From Planctomycetales bacterium (GTDB lineage Bacteria; Planctomycetota; Planctomycetia; Pirellulales; Lacipirellulaceae): a stretch of DNA of 32,720 nt. Shown one piece after another: positions 8,901 to 17,586 of the stretch (within the stretch, counting starts at the first letter, position 1; each line of letters starts with the position of its first letter). Made by a program: the position numbers and the translations under genes. The DNA is taken from contig JAGQOW010000049.1 of the NCBI GenBank assembly GCA_020427155.1, forward strand, positions 1-32,720, given 5' to 3'. The notes under the pieces were generated by a model. It ran no database searches. It had not been told where the DNA came from and was given only the letters and a program-made list of their open reading frames with translations.

Positions 8901-10353
8901 GACACTCGTCGAAACCTCTCCGTATTGCATCCTTCAGATCGACGCTCTGGGCCGCATCCTCTCGATGAATCGAGCGGGTCTCGAGATGTTGGACGTGTCA
9001 AATGAAGACGCGGTTATCGGTCTTCCGTATCTGGACGCGGTCTGCGAAAAGGACCGTTATGCAGTATCTTTGCTGCTCGACGGATCGCTCGCGGGCGAAT
9101 CGTCAGAATTCGAATTCCGCTCGGTGAATGGCCTCGATCTTCGTTCAACTTTTGTGCCAGTTTTCAAACCTGACGGAAAGGTAGATAGGCTGCTGGGCCT
9201 TACCCAGAACATTACTGCTCTAAGAATCGACCAGCTGAAACTGGCAGCCTCGGAAGCTCGCTATCGCACCCTGATGGAAGACGCCAACGATGCTATCATA
9301 CTTATCAACGCTGAAACTGGCATGTTGATCGACGCTAATCAGGAGGCCCAGGAAATGCTGGGGCGTTCGCAGGAGGAGATATTGCAAATGCATTTTAGCG
9401 ATCTCTATCCTGGTAGCGAGCATGAACAACACCGAGATATGTTTCTCTTGCAGTTAGAGCAGCAGAGCGGCGTGCTTGGAGAATCGTATGTTGTCGATCG
9501 CGCAGGGCGGCAGATTCCCGTCGAGATCAGTTCCTCCGTCATCGAGATGGAAAATACAAGAGTAGTGCAAGGAATCTATCGGAACCTGACCGAGCGGCGG
9601 AGAATCGAACAGGAACTTCAACAGAAAAAGGCGGAAATCGCCAGAGTTTCCCGACTGAGCACTTTGGGAGAGATCACCAGTGGCATCGCCCATGAGTTAA
9701 ACCAACCACTGACGGCTATCGCGAACTATGTAGAAGCACTTAGAGACCTCATTCCTGCAGAAGCTTCTGAAACCGAGGATCTCCGAAAGATATTGACAAG
9801 CTTGGGCAATACCACGTTCCGTACAAGCACGATCATTAGCCGCTTGAGAGGACTCGTGCAGAAAGCAGCGCCTCATCGATCTGCCAGGAGTCTCAACGAC
9901 CTGACCGAAGAGATGCTGTCATTCTATCTGCCTCGGCTTGAGAACTCGGGCATCCGGGTGCAACTCGACCTCGCTGAAGATCTCCCCAAGCTGCTGCTAG
10001 ATGCGATTCAGATTCAGCAAGTGCTGCTGAATCTGGTTAAGAACTCCCAAGAGGCGATGAAAGACACTGCAAGTGATTGCCGGAGTCTGATTATCCGTAC
10101 CTGCCAGATCGACGACCGGGTTGAGCTTGCCGTTTCCGATACAGGACGAGGACTGCCCACGAAAGACACCGAACGGCTGTTCGATTATTTCTTTTCAACG
10201 ACTCCCGACGGCTTAGGCGTGGGGCTTCAAGTATGTCGTTCTATTATGGAATCTCATCATGGGTCCGTCGAGGCAGAGAACAATCCCCTTGGCGGCGCGA
10301 CTTTCCGACTCAAGTTTCCTTTCCAATCGGCGGAGACAGACAATGGAAGCTGA
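5944..10353 (+). CDS. FixL-like sensor histidine kinase with eight PAS domains and one GAF domain
   Basis: The 1469-residue protein has no transmembrane segment or signal peptide that I can see, so it is probably cytoplasmic. After a charged N-terminus come five PAS/PAC units (about residues 55-172, 183-297, 308-415, 425-540 and 550-670). These repeatedly end in motifs such as DISERKRAE, DVTARKLAE and DITEQKLIE. A GAF domain follows (about 678-835), then three more PAS units starting near 850, 980 and 1102. The kinase core has the H-box GIAHELNQPLTA (H1250), the N-box LVKNSQEAM (N1367), and ATP-lid motifs SDTGRGLP and GLGVGLQVCRSI. The core is closest to the FixL/DctB type. Its last 11 bases overlap the response-regulator gene, so the two form a cognate pair. 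The stimulus is unknown, and whether any PAS binds haem cannot be told. Confidence 0.93.
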   Translation: MRPKEHTKRPTQPDLQEPERIADSQQASSVGSEGAADAELLARLAAAEKALAKSEERLEIALEAGHIGLWERDLASGKMNWSDSFFRLLGLKPGAIEPSYEAGLNLLPPEDATEVAQAIKAARLDRTEFKREHRVVWPDGTTHWVVSRGRFVYDTLGNAMRMVGVSTDIDDRKRSEELIRAQEQRYRAVFDASVNGLLVVRSDGTVLDANLACCQMHRVGPEAIRGMQTAQFVHPDSLFKFREFFENVSANRSYHCEAVGIRLDGEPFDAEVDGVPFNQGAEAHALAIIRDISERKRAERELQESNRNYRGLFNNSLAGVAITNSSGRLFEANDALCEMLGYTRKELQKLDVRSLYTDPNARKEFLDKLRDHGKARDYQFELVRKDGSTLWASFSSAVIQWQKQDAVITTVVDVTARKLAEANYQQLVELVNCIVFQSDADTFRMTYVSPHAERLLGYPLERWLEEPHFWESQIHPDDRETAVCYCANETEEGRDHAFQFRMLAADGREVWIYKSVRLIRDPSNRVRSLHGVMLDITEQKLIEQKLQETEELFRLVAQSVSDLIWIREASSDQLTWLGDIDGALGYDSNEFPRTHAAYAALIHPEDYETVMAAGNVSRSTPGTHSVEYRIRGKDGQYRHWVDNWETIANAYGEPIRVVGAVRDITDRKLVEREREARFYHLHVMDRLNQIIVESTDVQSMLDRLVGELLESLGADRVWLLYPCDPQAEEFSITIERTSPEYPGAFATGERIPNTEMISSHMEAYLESEGPMALPPETISKLFTEEAVAHFNIKSQLGVVLRPKRGAPWLLGIHQCSYYRAWNDDEILLLDSAGRRIADALSQMLIQGELQASEMQLARAQSIAKLGSFQTAFEDNFATCSEELCSILGLPPENRTPTLQTLFNRVLQEDRRRFVKDFRDAREGRPLECESEYRVVLPDGRCRYLSSNIEVTRDHRGTPIQLVGTLQDITERKLAQESLRNSEIKYRTLVETSPYCILQIDALGRILSMNRAGLEMLDVSNEDAVIGLPYLDAVCEKDRYAVSLLLDGSLAGESSEFEFRSVNGLDLRSTFVPVFKPDGKVDRLLGLTQNITALRIDQLKLAASEARYRTLMEDANDAIILINAETGMLIDANQEAQEMLGRSQEEILQMHFSDLYPGSEHEQHRDMFLLQLEQQSGVLGESYVVDRAGRQIPVEISSSVIEMENTRVVQGIYRNLTERRRIEQELQQKKAEIARVSRLSTLGEITSGIAHELNQPLTAIANYVEALRDLIPAEASETEDLRKILTSLGNTTFRTSTIISRLRGLVQKAAPHRSARSLNDLTEEMLSFYLPRLENSGIRVQLDLAEDLPKLLLDAIQIQQVLLNLVKNSQEAMKDTASDCRSLIIRTCQIDDRVELAVSDTGRGLPTKDTERLFDYFFSTTPDGLGVGLQVCRSIMESHHGSVEAENNPLGGATFRLKFPFQSAETDNGS

Positions 10354-10972
10354 ACCGATCGTATCAATCGTAGACGACGATCAAGATGTGAGACAGTCGC
10401 TGGAAGTATTGCTCCATGGGCAGAAGTACTCGACCGTGTCTTATTCGTCTGCAGAGGAGTTCTTGAATTCCTACAATCCAGAATCAGCAGGGTGCATCCT
10501 ATTGGATGTGCGAATGCCTGGCATGGACGGTTTAGAGCTGCAAGGCATCCTGAATCAGAAAAACTGGAAAGTGCCTGTAATCATCATGACCGGGCACGCC
10601 GATGTAGCCATGGCCGTCGAAGCCTTGTCTGCGGGCGCTTCGGCCTTTATCGAGAAACCTTTTCGCCGTGCAGACCTGATCCGCAGTATCGAGCGTGCGT
10701 TGGCACAAGATCAAAAGGTCCGCGACGAGAAAGCTCGCTTGAACGAGTTGAATGAAAAGTTCAATCAACTAACTCCGCGTGAGCTCGAAATAACAGACTT
10801 GGTGGTCGCCGGACACATGACGAAACAAATAGCCTCGGAATTGCAGATTGGCGACCGTACGGTGGAAACGCATCGCCGCAATCTGATGCGCAAGCTTGAT
10901 GCCAATAGCGTTGCTGAACTCGTCTCGTTGCGGCTTGAACACCGCACACTTCAGGCGCAAGGTTACTATTGA
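10343..10972 (+). CDS. FixJ-like two-component response regulator (REC + LuxR-type HTH)
   Basis: The 209-residue protein starts at the ATG at 10343, inside the end of the kinase gene. An upstream in-frame extension was rejected because it precedes a normal receiver-domain start. The receiver domain has the acidic cluster D11-D13, phospho-acceptor D55 in ILLDVRMPG, T83 and K105 in FIEKPF. The effector domain, LTPRELEITDLV...TVETHRRNLMRKL (about 143-190), is a LuxR/FixJ helix-turn-helix. Overlap and order indicate that the preceding kinase phosphorylates it. In FixJ relatives phosphorylation drives dimerisation and promoter activation; targets here are unknown. Confidence 0.95.
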   Translation: MEAEPIVSIVDDDQDVRQSLEVLLHGQKYSTVSYSSAEEFLNSYNPESAGCILLDVRMPGMDGLELQGILNQKNWKVPVIIMTGHADVAMAVEALSAGASAFIEKPFRRADLIRSIERALAQDQKVRDEKARLNELNEKFNQLTPRELEITDLVVAGHMTKQIASELQIGDRTVETHRRNLMRKLDANSVAELVSLRLEHRTLQAQGYY

Positions 10973-11063
10973 CCGCGGCGCGGGTAATGAGCCGCCGCTG
11001 CAATTGGTTTTAGCGGGAGGAGGCAAGTTGCAGCGGGGCCAGATTCATTGACTGCGCCGCGGT
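10971..11063 (+). repeat. palindromic intergenic repeat, copy 2
   Basis: A perfect 10-base outer inverted repeat pairs ACCGCGGCGC (10972-10981) with GCGCCGCGGT (11054-11063). An inner stem pairs CCGCTGCAA (10995-11003) with TTGCAGCGG (11028-11036). It fills the gap between the convergent regulator genes and shares the GGTAATGAGCCGCCGC core with the other copies. The right half resembles 28126-28182. It could act as a bidirectional terminator, though it has no T-tract. Confidence 0.75.
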
Positions 11064-11083
11064 AAAGAGAGCCAGTTGAAATG

Positions 11084-11995
11084 CTACGAGCTGGCCGGGA
11101 GATCACCTTCGGCTTGTGCAGTTTCTCCCAGTTTCTCAATATACTCGCCAGGAGTCATTCCAGTGATACGCTTGAAAACGCGATAGAAATGCGTCACGTC
11201 GCTAAAACCGGCAGCGACAGCGGCATACATAATCTGGCCAGTTTCTCGTAGACGATCCTGAGCATAGGCAACGCGTCTTTCACTTAGATACTCAACGATC
11301 GTCCTTCCAGTGCGTTGTTTGAACAGATCGGAGTAGCGACGACTCGAGATACCGCACATTTCGGCCAGGTCTTTCACACGAATCGGGGTATGGAAGTAAT
11401 CCTCGATATAGTCGAGCGTACCGCTGAGTGCTTGTTCGCGAGAAAGACTTGCTGTCTTGCGCGCCGGTTCGCCGCGGAGTAAATGAACCAACAAGTCGAT
11501 CAAGCCAGCGTGAAGAATCGCTGTCGCGCCTGGACCGCCGCGCGATTGTTCGATCAGCATTCGTTTGAAAGTGTCTCTTACTGCACCACGTCGATAACTG
11601 TCCATTCGTACGACAGGATACTGCGATTGAAATCGATCTTGCAAAGGTGGCATGATTGAGCGCAGTGCCTGCGATTCGTTGACGACCTGCGCAGAGAAGT
11701 GCGCAAAGACCAAAGTCAGAGGAGCCGTCGGATTGTCAACAAACCGGTGTTCGTCTCCGGCAGGGATAAGCAGCAGTTCATCTTTGCCAAGTGGCAGCCT
11801 GGAGGCCCCAAACTCGAGCGAGCCTCGGCCCACTGGAACCCAACAGAGTTTGTGAAAGGCGAATCGTCGTGGCTCCATCGTGAACGAAGAGGAGTGATGA
11901 CTTTCAAAAACGAGAATGCCAGACTCGGGCAACGGAGGATAGGCTGGTCGACTTCGCCGTAATGCGGGTTCGGCTATGCTACGTTTCTTGCTCAT
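11084..11995 (-). CDS. AraC-family transcriptional regulator
   Basis: The product is 303 residues from the ATG at 11995. A TTG 11 codons upstream is possible, but GGGGTGG lies just ahead of the ATG. Residues about 25-130 look like the cupin-like AraC ligand-binding domain, including FHKLCWVPVGRGSLEFG and LLLIPAGDEHRFVD. The last 100 residues are the double helix-turn-helix, with VKDLAEMCGISSRRYSDLFKQRTG and AAGFSDVTHFYRVFKRITGMTPGEY. Such proteins usually respond to a sugar or related metabolite. It is transcribed away from the exported-protein genes starting at 12345, which are its most likely targets. That link is inference from position. Confidence 0.92.
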   Translation of the reverse strand: MSKKRSIAEPALRRSRPAYPPLPESGILVFESHHSSSFTMEPRRFAFHKLCWVPVGRGSLEFGASRLPLGKDELLLIPAGDEHRFVDNPTAPLTLVFAHFSAQVVNESQALRSIMPPLQDRFQSQYPVVRMDSYRRGAVRDTFKRMLIEQSRGGPGATAILHAGLIDLLVHLLRGEPARKTASLSREQALSGTLDYIEDYFHTPIRVKDLAEMCGISSRRYSDLFKQRTGRTIVEYLSERRVAYAQDRLRETGQIMYAAVAAGFSDVTHFYRVFKRITGMTPGEYIEKLGETAQAEGDLPASS

Positions 11996-12344
11996 CGTGT
12001 TCGCCACCCCGACAATAGGCACGACCAAGAAAGAATTGACACACGAGACCCGTGGAATCGGCAGCTACCAGCCTTCTATTCCGGATATGCAAAACAGTAA
12101 CGCCAGTTCGGCTGCACCACGGCGAGTGCAGTTGTACCATGTTTTAGAGGCTTCTGTTCATAAACATAGGAAACTTGCTCTTTATGCCAATGCAAAAATT
12201 CTGTTTCTGCCAATTGCCGGTCGGCATCTTTGTATAGACTTTACTTCTCACGACGCATCGGGCAAGGAACCTCGGCTAAGAGTTGCTGCCAAGCAGGCAC
12301 CATGAGAATCTTAGGTCTCCCCTAATATCGATTACGAGGCAAAG
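11996..12344. other. divergent intergenic region upstream of the AraC and LamG-propeller genes
   Basis: These 349 bases separate two divergent genes and must hold the promoters of both. A short open frame covers part of the region but shows no recognisable protein. No convincing promoter pair or operator stood out by eye. Confidence 0.45.
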
Positions 12345-14852
12345 ATGGGACTGCCAGTCTTTCGCGATAGCAAGTCTACAGTTCACCACGGGTCGCCCTG
12401 TGCTGCGATTCTGTTCTGGATCGTTGCCGTCAATTGCTCCAGCCATGCAGATACGATTGCTCTTTGGCTATTCGACGAACCGCGTGCACTCTACCCCAGC
12501 AGTGTTCTGGATAGCAGTTCGGAGAATGATTACCCCTTAGTGATTGGCCAAGGCGGCCATCTGGTCGCCGGCAAGTTTGGAAATGCATTGGAACCAACCG
12601 ACCGTCGGCTCAGACACTATCCTCCCGGTCCCCGGTGGTTTGGGCTGGATTCGTCTGAGTCGGCATTGTCCGATGTTTCTGTCCCGATGAGCTGGTCTAA
12701 CAGTTATTTTGCCGCGTTGATGACTAGCGGTGAGCGGCATCTTCGGAAGGAAGTTGGTTTTGCGAATGCGACCCAAACCGATTTGAACTTGGGCCCCTTC
12801 GATTGGACAGTTGAGTTTTGGTACCTGCCAACACAGGTATCGGACGCGGAAGGTGTTGTGTTTGAGTTGGGGCTCGGCCCACTTGGCACAGAACACCAGC
12901 GAACCAGCCTGGTATTGGAGGCCGACAACAGACACTTTCGATTACGTAATGATCCTAGCAAGGCCGACCTGCGTATCCCAACCGACGCCTCAAAACTGGA
13001 GTTGGCAGACCGCCAATGGCATCATCTGGCATTCGTCTACGACGCCTCGGCGCAGCAGATTCGCCACTATGTCGATGGAGTACTCCAGGAGTTACCTGCC
13101 CCCATAAGACTCCAAGAACTCCGTGATGGGGAGGATGCTTATTTGTCGTTGGCTCGCAACGGGTTAGGAGACTATCCACTTCCAGGCGCACTTGACGAGC
13201 TACGTTTTTCGACTGGCCAAGTCTATTCGCAATCCTTCGCACCTCCGCAAAGCTTTGGAGTTCCGCGGCTTGCACAGCGCAAGTCGGCTGGCCCGCCGTT
13301 GCTGTTCGATAGTACTGCCGAGTCCACCTTGCCGATTCCTTTGGGCACTCGCAAACACCTGTTTCTCGACGATGCCCTGATTGCAGAGATTAAGAACTGC
13401 CAGTTCGTCGTCAACCCGCCCCGATTGGCAGAGCGCGTAATCGACGGCATTCGCGGTTCTTTCAGGAAGCATCTCACAGTCGTTGAAGATGAAACGGGGG
13501 TGATTCGGATTTACAACAGCCTCAATCAGGATCAACTTGCCGTGTTTGTTTCAAACGACGGCGTTCACTTCGAGGCTCCCGAGGTCGAATTAGCGAGTTC
13601 GGCCAGACACGTATCGCCGGGAGTGCCACTCAAGAAAAAACGGCAGGCGGACCCACCCAATCTCGTAATTCCCGAAATGGTGGGGGGACTTGGCAACCCG
13701 TTTATTGACCCAGGTGCTCCCGACGAAGAACGCTGGAAGTATTTCAGCGATTACCATCGCCGCGGGATCTACCTCTACACTTCACCCGACGGTTATCATT
13801 GGAAGCGGTTGAAGACAGCTATCCTGCCGTTTCGGTCTGGCACCCAATCGTGCACGTTCTATGACGACCAGCGCCAGCGATATGTGTCGTACCACCGCTC
13901 GGGAATTTATCAGACCCCGGGAGGCGACACTCAACGAAGTTCGGTGGTAACTGAACACAAAGATCTTCGAGAACCGCTAGACTTCGATCCGCTGAGCCAA
14001 GAGGATTACCTGGCCCGACGAGAGACGCTACGACTACGCAACCCCCTGCCCTGGTATCTGGACAATGGCCCGCTCACGCCTGGCGGTTTTGGGATGGAAT
14101 ATCCGCATGCATTTGACCCCCTCTCGAACGAATTGCCTGGGACGGATATTTACATTACCAAAGCCCAAAAGTATGAGTGGGCGCCTGATGCTTATATGGC
14201 ATTTCCGACAGTATATTTTCACTACGAACCCGATGGACCTCCTGCTAGGAACGTTTTGGCCCAAGCGAATCGTCAACGGGGTTCAGGGCCTGTCGAGACG
14301 CAACTCTCGGTCAGTCGCGACGGAATCCACTGGACTCGCCACCCTCGCCCTGCTTACGTCGGCATCGGCAATCATGCGGGCCGCGACGTCGTGACGGCCT
14401 ACCTGGCACACGGAATGGTCTCTCGTGAAAAAGAGATCTGGCAGTATTATTTCGGCGAGACCCAGTACCACTCCGCGCACAAGAAGGACGCCCTCGGCCG
14501 AGCTGTTTATCGGCTTGTACAACGCAAAGACGGTTTCGTTTCGCTCGACAGCCCTTACGACTCTGAGTCATTCGTCAGGACAAAACCGTTTACGTTTACT
14601 GGGAATCGATTGACGCTCAATGTCGACACCGAGGCCACGGGTTTTGTGCAGGTAGGGTTTTTAGACGCGCATGGTGACCCAATCGAGGGATATACTCTTG
14701 ACGACTGTATTTATGTCAACGGTGATTTCATCGACACAGGAATCGAATTCCTAGACCGTGGTCTTGATGTCTCTCCGTTGGCAGGCAAAACGGTCCAGCT
14801 CGTCTTCCGAATGCGCGGCAGCAAGCTTTACGCTATGCAATTTGTCGATTGA
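12345..14852 (+). CDS. exported LamG-domain and five-bladed-propeller (glycoside hydrolase-like) protein
   Basis: The 835-residue protein starts at an ATG preceded by GAGG. A signal-like segment, AAILFWIVAVNCSSHA, ends near residue 35. Residues about 36-300 look like a LamG/concanavalin-like jelly roll, with WTVEFWYLP, WHHLAFVYD and LDELRFSTG. From about 315 the LGTRKHLFLDDALI start and repeated blade-like strands (NDGVHFEAP, SPDGYHWKRL, SRDGIHWTRH) match the GH32/GH43-like beta-propeller proteins common in planctomycetes. The C-terminal 80 residues look like a beta-sandwich (VQVGFLDAHGDPIEGYTLDDC). Catalysis is unproven, and I cannot assign the acidic catalytic residues. It is probably periplasmic or secreted and acts on a carbohydrate. 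It begins a run with the next two exported proteins. Confidence 0.8.
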   Translation: MGLPVFRDSKSTVHHGSPCAAILFWIVAVNCSSHADTIALWLFDEPRALYPSSVLDSSSENDYPLVIGQGGHLVAGKFGNALEPTDRRLRHYPPGPRWFGLDSSESALSDVSVPMSWSNSYFAALMTSGERHLRKEVGFANATQTDLNLGPFDWTVEFWYLPTQVSDAEGVVFELGLGPLGTEHQRTSLVLEADNRHFRLRNDPSKADLRIPTDASKLELADRQWHHLAFVYDASAQQIRHYVDGVLQELPAPIRLQELRDGEDAYLSLARNGLGDYPLPGALDELRFSTGQVYSQSFAPPQSFGVPRLAQRKSAGPPLLFDSTAESTLPIPLGTRKHLFLDDALIAEIKNCQFVVNPPRLAERVIDGIRGSFRKHLTVVEDETGVIRIYNSLNQDQLAVFVSNDGVHFEAPEVELASSARHVSPGVPLKKKRQADPPNLVIPEMVGGLGNPFIDPGAPDEERWKYFSDYHRRGIYLYTSPDGYHWKRLKTAILPFRSGTQSCTFYDDQRQRYVSYHRSGIYQTPGGDTQRSSVVTEHKDLREPLDFDPLSQEDYLARRETLRLRNPLPWYLDNGPLTPGGFGMEYPHAFDPLSNELPGTDIYITKAQKYEWAPDAYMAFPTVYFHYEPDGPPARNVLAQANRQRGSGPVETQLSVSRDGIHWTRHPRPAYVGIGNHAGRDVVTAYLAHGMVSREKEIWQYYFGETQYHSAHKKDALGRAVYRLVQRKDGFVSLDSPYDSESFVRTKPFTFTGNRLTLNVDTEATGFVQVGFLDAHGDPIEGYTLDDCIYVNGDFIDTGIEFLDRGLDVSPLAGKTVQLVFRMRGSKLYAMQFVD

Positions 14853-14880
14853 GAACTACTTTCACTCACTTTGACTAGCA

Positions 14881-16530
14881 ATGAACAGGCGATTATTCAA
14901 GCTTGACATAGTGTGCGGTGGTTTCGTGGCTTGCCTGGCGTGCTGTTGGCCAAGCCTCGCAATGCCATTGCCACCCGGACCGCGCACGGCCGAGGTCGAC
15001 CTGAATGACTATCATCGCCTGTGTTACATTTCGCAATCGACGGGATGCGACGAGACGGGAGACGGCAGCAGCAATCGTCCCTGGAAATCGATAGGACAGG
15101 CCCTGGAAAACGTGCGCGATGCCTCGGTCGAGCGACGCGTCGCGATTCTGGTGGCCGCCGGAACCTACCGAGAACCAACTCTTGATCTAAGAGAAGGCCT
15201 TGAGCTTTTCGGCGGTTTTCTCGCGGGGCCGTGGCGGCGAGATATCACCGAACACCGTACCGTACTCAAAGGCAGTGCTAAGAATCGCATCCTGGTCGCT
15301 GCCGATCACACCCGGATAGACGGCTTCACTCTCCGTGGCGCCATGGTACGCGGCCCGGGAGCTGCCGTGTATTGCAACGGAAGTTCACCGACAATCTCCA
15401 ATAATTGCTTTGCCGACCACCGGACGAAGAAGCCGAAGAACTGGTCTCCGAAGCACTTGCACGAGACGGCCAACGATGGAGCTGCAGTCTACTGTTGCGA
15501 CGGAGCAGCGCCCAGCATTCGACAAAACCTCTTCGCCGAAAACTACACCGAAATCGGCCGAGGTGCTGCAATTGCCATGCATGGTCATTGCCGAGGAGAG
15601 ATTGTCGGCTGCGTGTTTCTGGACAATGCTACGGGCGTTGAAGACCAAGATCGTAGCAGCGACGGCGGTGCGGTCTCGGTCTTCGATTGGTCTGGTCCGC
15701 TCATTGAAGACAATGTGTTTCTGGAGAACAAATCCTTCAATTCCAATGATGGCGGGGCGTTATCCGTCGCGCTTTGGTCTTCTCCCAAGGTTCGAGGCAA
15801 CGTGTTCGTAGGCAATCGCTCGACAGACGATGGCGGTGCGGTTTTTATTGCTGGCCAAGAACATCGCTACGATCGTCCGCAGGACCTGCTTCCCGCCCGC
15901 AGCGATTTTCTGATCGAGCTTTCGGAGAATCTGTTTCTCGGGAATGAAAATGTGAAGCGGAATTCAGGCGGCATCCGCCTGACGAAAGAAGCGAGAGCGA
16001 CATTGCGGAATAATATTCTGGCTCGCGATGCGCGCCTCTATGTACAGAACAGCGAGGTGGAGATCGTGAACAATACCATCCTGGAAGATACGATTCTGCG
16101 CGACATGTCTGAGGAGACCGCAAAAGACTTGCTAGCCAACAACCTCTTTTGGGGTCGTTTGCAGATTGGAGTTCGTCGACGCAAATCAGCCGCAGGGGGC
16201 GCCTCGGTCGGAGAACCTGCTATTACGGGAGTTGAGCCCCGTCTGGCAGATAAGAGGCGCGAGTTAGAGATCGTCTCCTCGACCTACGACCCTGCGCTAC
16301 ACCTTACCCAAATTGATGTTTCCGCAAACGATTTGGTCGACAATGCATTAGTGAATCGTGTCGTCCGTTTTGAAAATCGTTGGGGCGTTGTGAAGACGAA
16401 TCAAGCGAGTCATATCTCTGTCTGGGGCGACGTGAGGAACAATTCCAGACTGGTTCTTCTGCCAACCTATGAGATCCATCCCGACTCGCCGCAGATCGAG
16501 CGAAGCGCGAACATTCGAGGCTCCAGATAA
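14881..16530 (+). CDS. exported right-handed parallel beta-helix repeat protein
   Basis: The 549-residue protein has a hydrophobic N-terminal segment (FVACLACCWPSLAMP), probably a signal peptide. The early segment GDGSSNRPWKSIGQALENV resembles the DUF1565 or pectate-lyase-type entry to a beta-helix. Residues about 155-420 contain coils of roughly 25-30 residues with repeated asparagine-rich turns: SPTISNNCF, APSIRQNLFAEN, GEIVGCVFLDN, PLIEDNVFLENKS and SPKVRGNVFVGNRS. Several include GGA(V/L)SV or GGAVFIA. The fold is common in polysaccharide lyases and in surface adhesins, and no catalytic site was recognised. It starts 28 bases after the propeller gene and is likely co-transcribed. Confidence 0.82.
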   Translation: MNRRLFKLDIVCGGFVACLACCWPSLAMPLPPGPRTAEVDLNDYHRLCYISQSTGCDETGDGSSNRPWKSIGQALENVRDASVERRVAILVAAGTYREPTLDLREGLELFGGFLAGPWRRDITEHRTVLKGSAKNRILVAADHTRIDGFTLRGAMVRGPGAAVYCNGSSPTISNNCFADHRTKKPKNWSPKHLHETANDGAAVYCCDGAAPSIRQNLFAENYTEIGRGAAIAMHGHCRGEIVGCVFLDNATGVEDQDRSSDGGAVSVFDWSGPLIEDNVFLENKSFNSNDGGALSVALWSSPKVRGNVFVGNRSTDDGGAVFIAGQEHRYDRPQDLLPARSDFLIELSENLFLGNENVKRNSGGIRLTKEARATLRNNILARDARLYVQNSEVEIVNNTILEDTILRDMSEETAKDLLANNLFWGRLQIGVRRRKSAAGGASVGEPAITGVEPRLADKRRELEIVSSTYDPALHLTQIDVSANDLVDNALVNRVVRFENRWGVVKTNQASHISVWGDVRNNSRLVLLPTYEIHPDSPQIERSANIRGSR

Positions 16531-16604
16531 TCGTCCAACCATCTACCGATTTCTTGCTGCGGCAACCCAGCCAACGATCTAAGCCTGCTCTTGGAGAATC
16601 TCCT

Positions 16605-17570
16605 ATGCTACCCAAACTCTACTGGCTCGCATGTTTCTGTTTGCTATTGCCAACCTCCCAGCAAGTCGCCGCCGAAGAAGATTTGACGCGAGAATACCAA
16701 CCTCTGCGGATCAACAAATGTATCGAGCTGCTCGAGTCGGGGCAGCCGATCTATTACGACGATTGTTACGGAGGCTATGATGAAGGGCTGAAGCACGCCC
16801 GCACATGGGCCGACTATCTTGTATTCAACATGGAGCATCAGCCACTGGACTTTGGTTTGTTGCGCGAGTTTATGCAGGGGCTAGTCGATGGAGGGCCTAC
16901 CGCAAGTGGACATCGCACGCCCACAGTGATCGTGGTGCTGCCGCTACTGGGGCTCGATGAAAAGTCGGTCAAGTCGGGCGGTTGGATGGTCCAGCAGGCC
17001 CTGGCTCAGGGTGTCCACGGCGTTCACCTGGCCCGCGCTCGGGATCCAGAAGCCGTGAAACGCTTTGTCCAAGCCGCTCGCTACCCGATCCACAAGCAGG
17101 GCTCGGAGAGCGTCCCCGAGGGGCTTCGCGGCTTCGGTAGTCATAAGTTTGCGGCATCGATTTGGGGAATCGAGGAACGAGAGTATTTGCAGCGAGCTGA
17201 TGTCTGGCCATTGAACTCCCAGGGTGAGATCATGCTCGGCGTGAAGATTGAAGACAGGCAGGCGTTGGCGCACACTGAAGAGAGCCTGGCGGTTCCCGGG
17301 CTGGCGTTCGCCGAACATGGCCCGCGCGACATGGGCCTCTCTTACGGTTACCTGGAAGGCCGTGCCGACCCGCCAGTTCCTGCCGAGGTCGACGCCGCTG
17401 GTTCGCGTGTGCTGGCGGCTTGCAAAGCCAATGGCCTGTTCTTTCTCGACAACGTGTTACCAGAAAACGTCGCAGCTCAAATTGATAAGGGCGTGATGAT
17501 TGGCGCTGGGCGCAAAGAAGCTTCAGCCGAGGCCGGCCGTAAGTACACCAATCGCAAGATGCCGTGGTGA
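16605..17570 (+). CDS. exported HpcH/HpaI aldolase-like protein
   Basis: The 321-residue product has the ATG at 16605 behind a GGAGAA site. Its N-terminus, LPKLYWLACFCLLLPTSQQVAA, is a clear signal peptide, so it should act outside the cytoplasm. The rest follows the class II HpcH/HpaI aldolase fold. It has NMEHQPLDF (75-83) at the DGEH position, a metal-ligand glutamate in LGVKIEDRQ (E216), and a metal-ligand aspartate in GPRDMG (D242). Compared with E. coli HpaI, the Asp of the His-Asp dyad is Asn75, and the catalytic Arg appears replaced by hydrophobic residues in RTPTVIVVLP. Family members cleave or form 4-hydroxy-2-oxo acids. An exported version points to a sugar-acid step outside the membrane or to a non-aldolase role. 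It follows the beta-helix gene by 74 bases. Confidence 0.82.
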   Translation: MLPKLYWLACFCLLLPTSQQVAAEEDLTREYQPLRINKCIELLESGQPIYYDDCYGGYDEGLKHARTWADYLVFNMEHQPLDFGLLREFMQGLVDGGPTASGHRTPTVIVVLPLLGLDEKSVKSGGWMVQQALAQGVHGVHLARARDPEAVKRFVQAARYPIHKQGSESVPEGLRGFGSHKFAASIWGIEEREYLQRADVWPLNSQGEIMLGVKIEDRQALAHTEESLAVPGLAFAEHGPRDMGLSYGYLEGRADPPVPAEVDAAGSRVLAACKANGLFFLDNVLPENVAAQIDKGVMIGAGRKEASAEAGRKYTNRKMPW

Positions 17571-17586
17571 GGTGTGCTCGCACAGC

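Noticed and set aside
10259..10342. 28-residue upstream extension of the FixJ-like regulator
   Set aside because: It is entirely inside the kinase gene and lacks a receiver-domain sequence; the ATG at 10343 gives a normal start.
12952..13275. Minus-strand open frames inside the LamG-propeller gene
   Set aside because: They are shadow frames without ribosome sites or recognisable domains.
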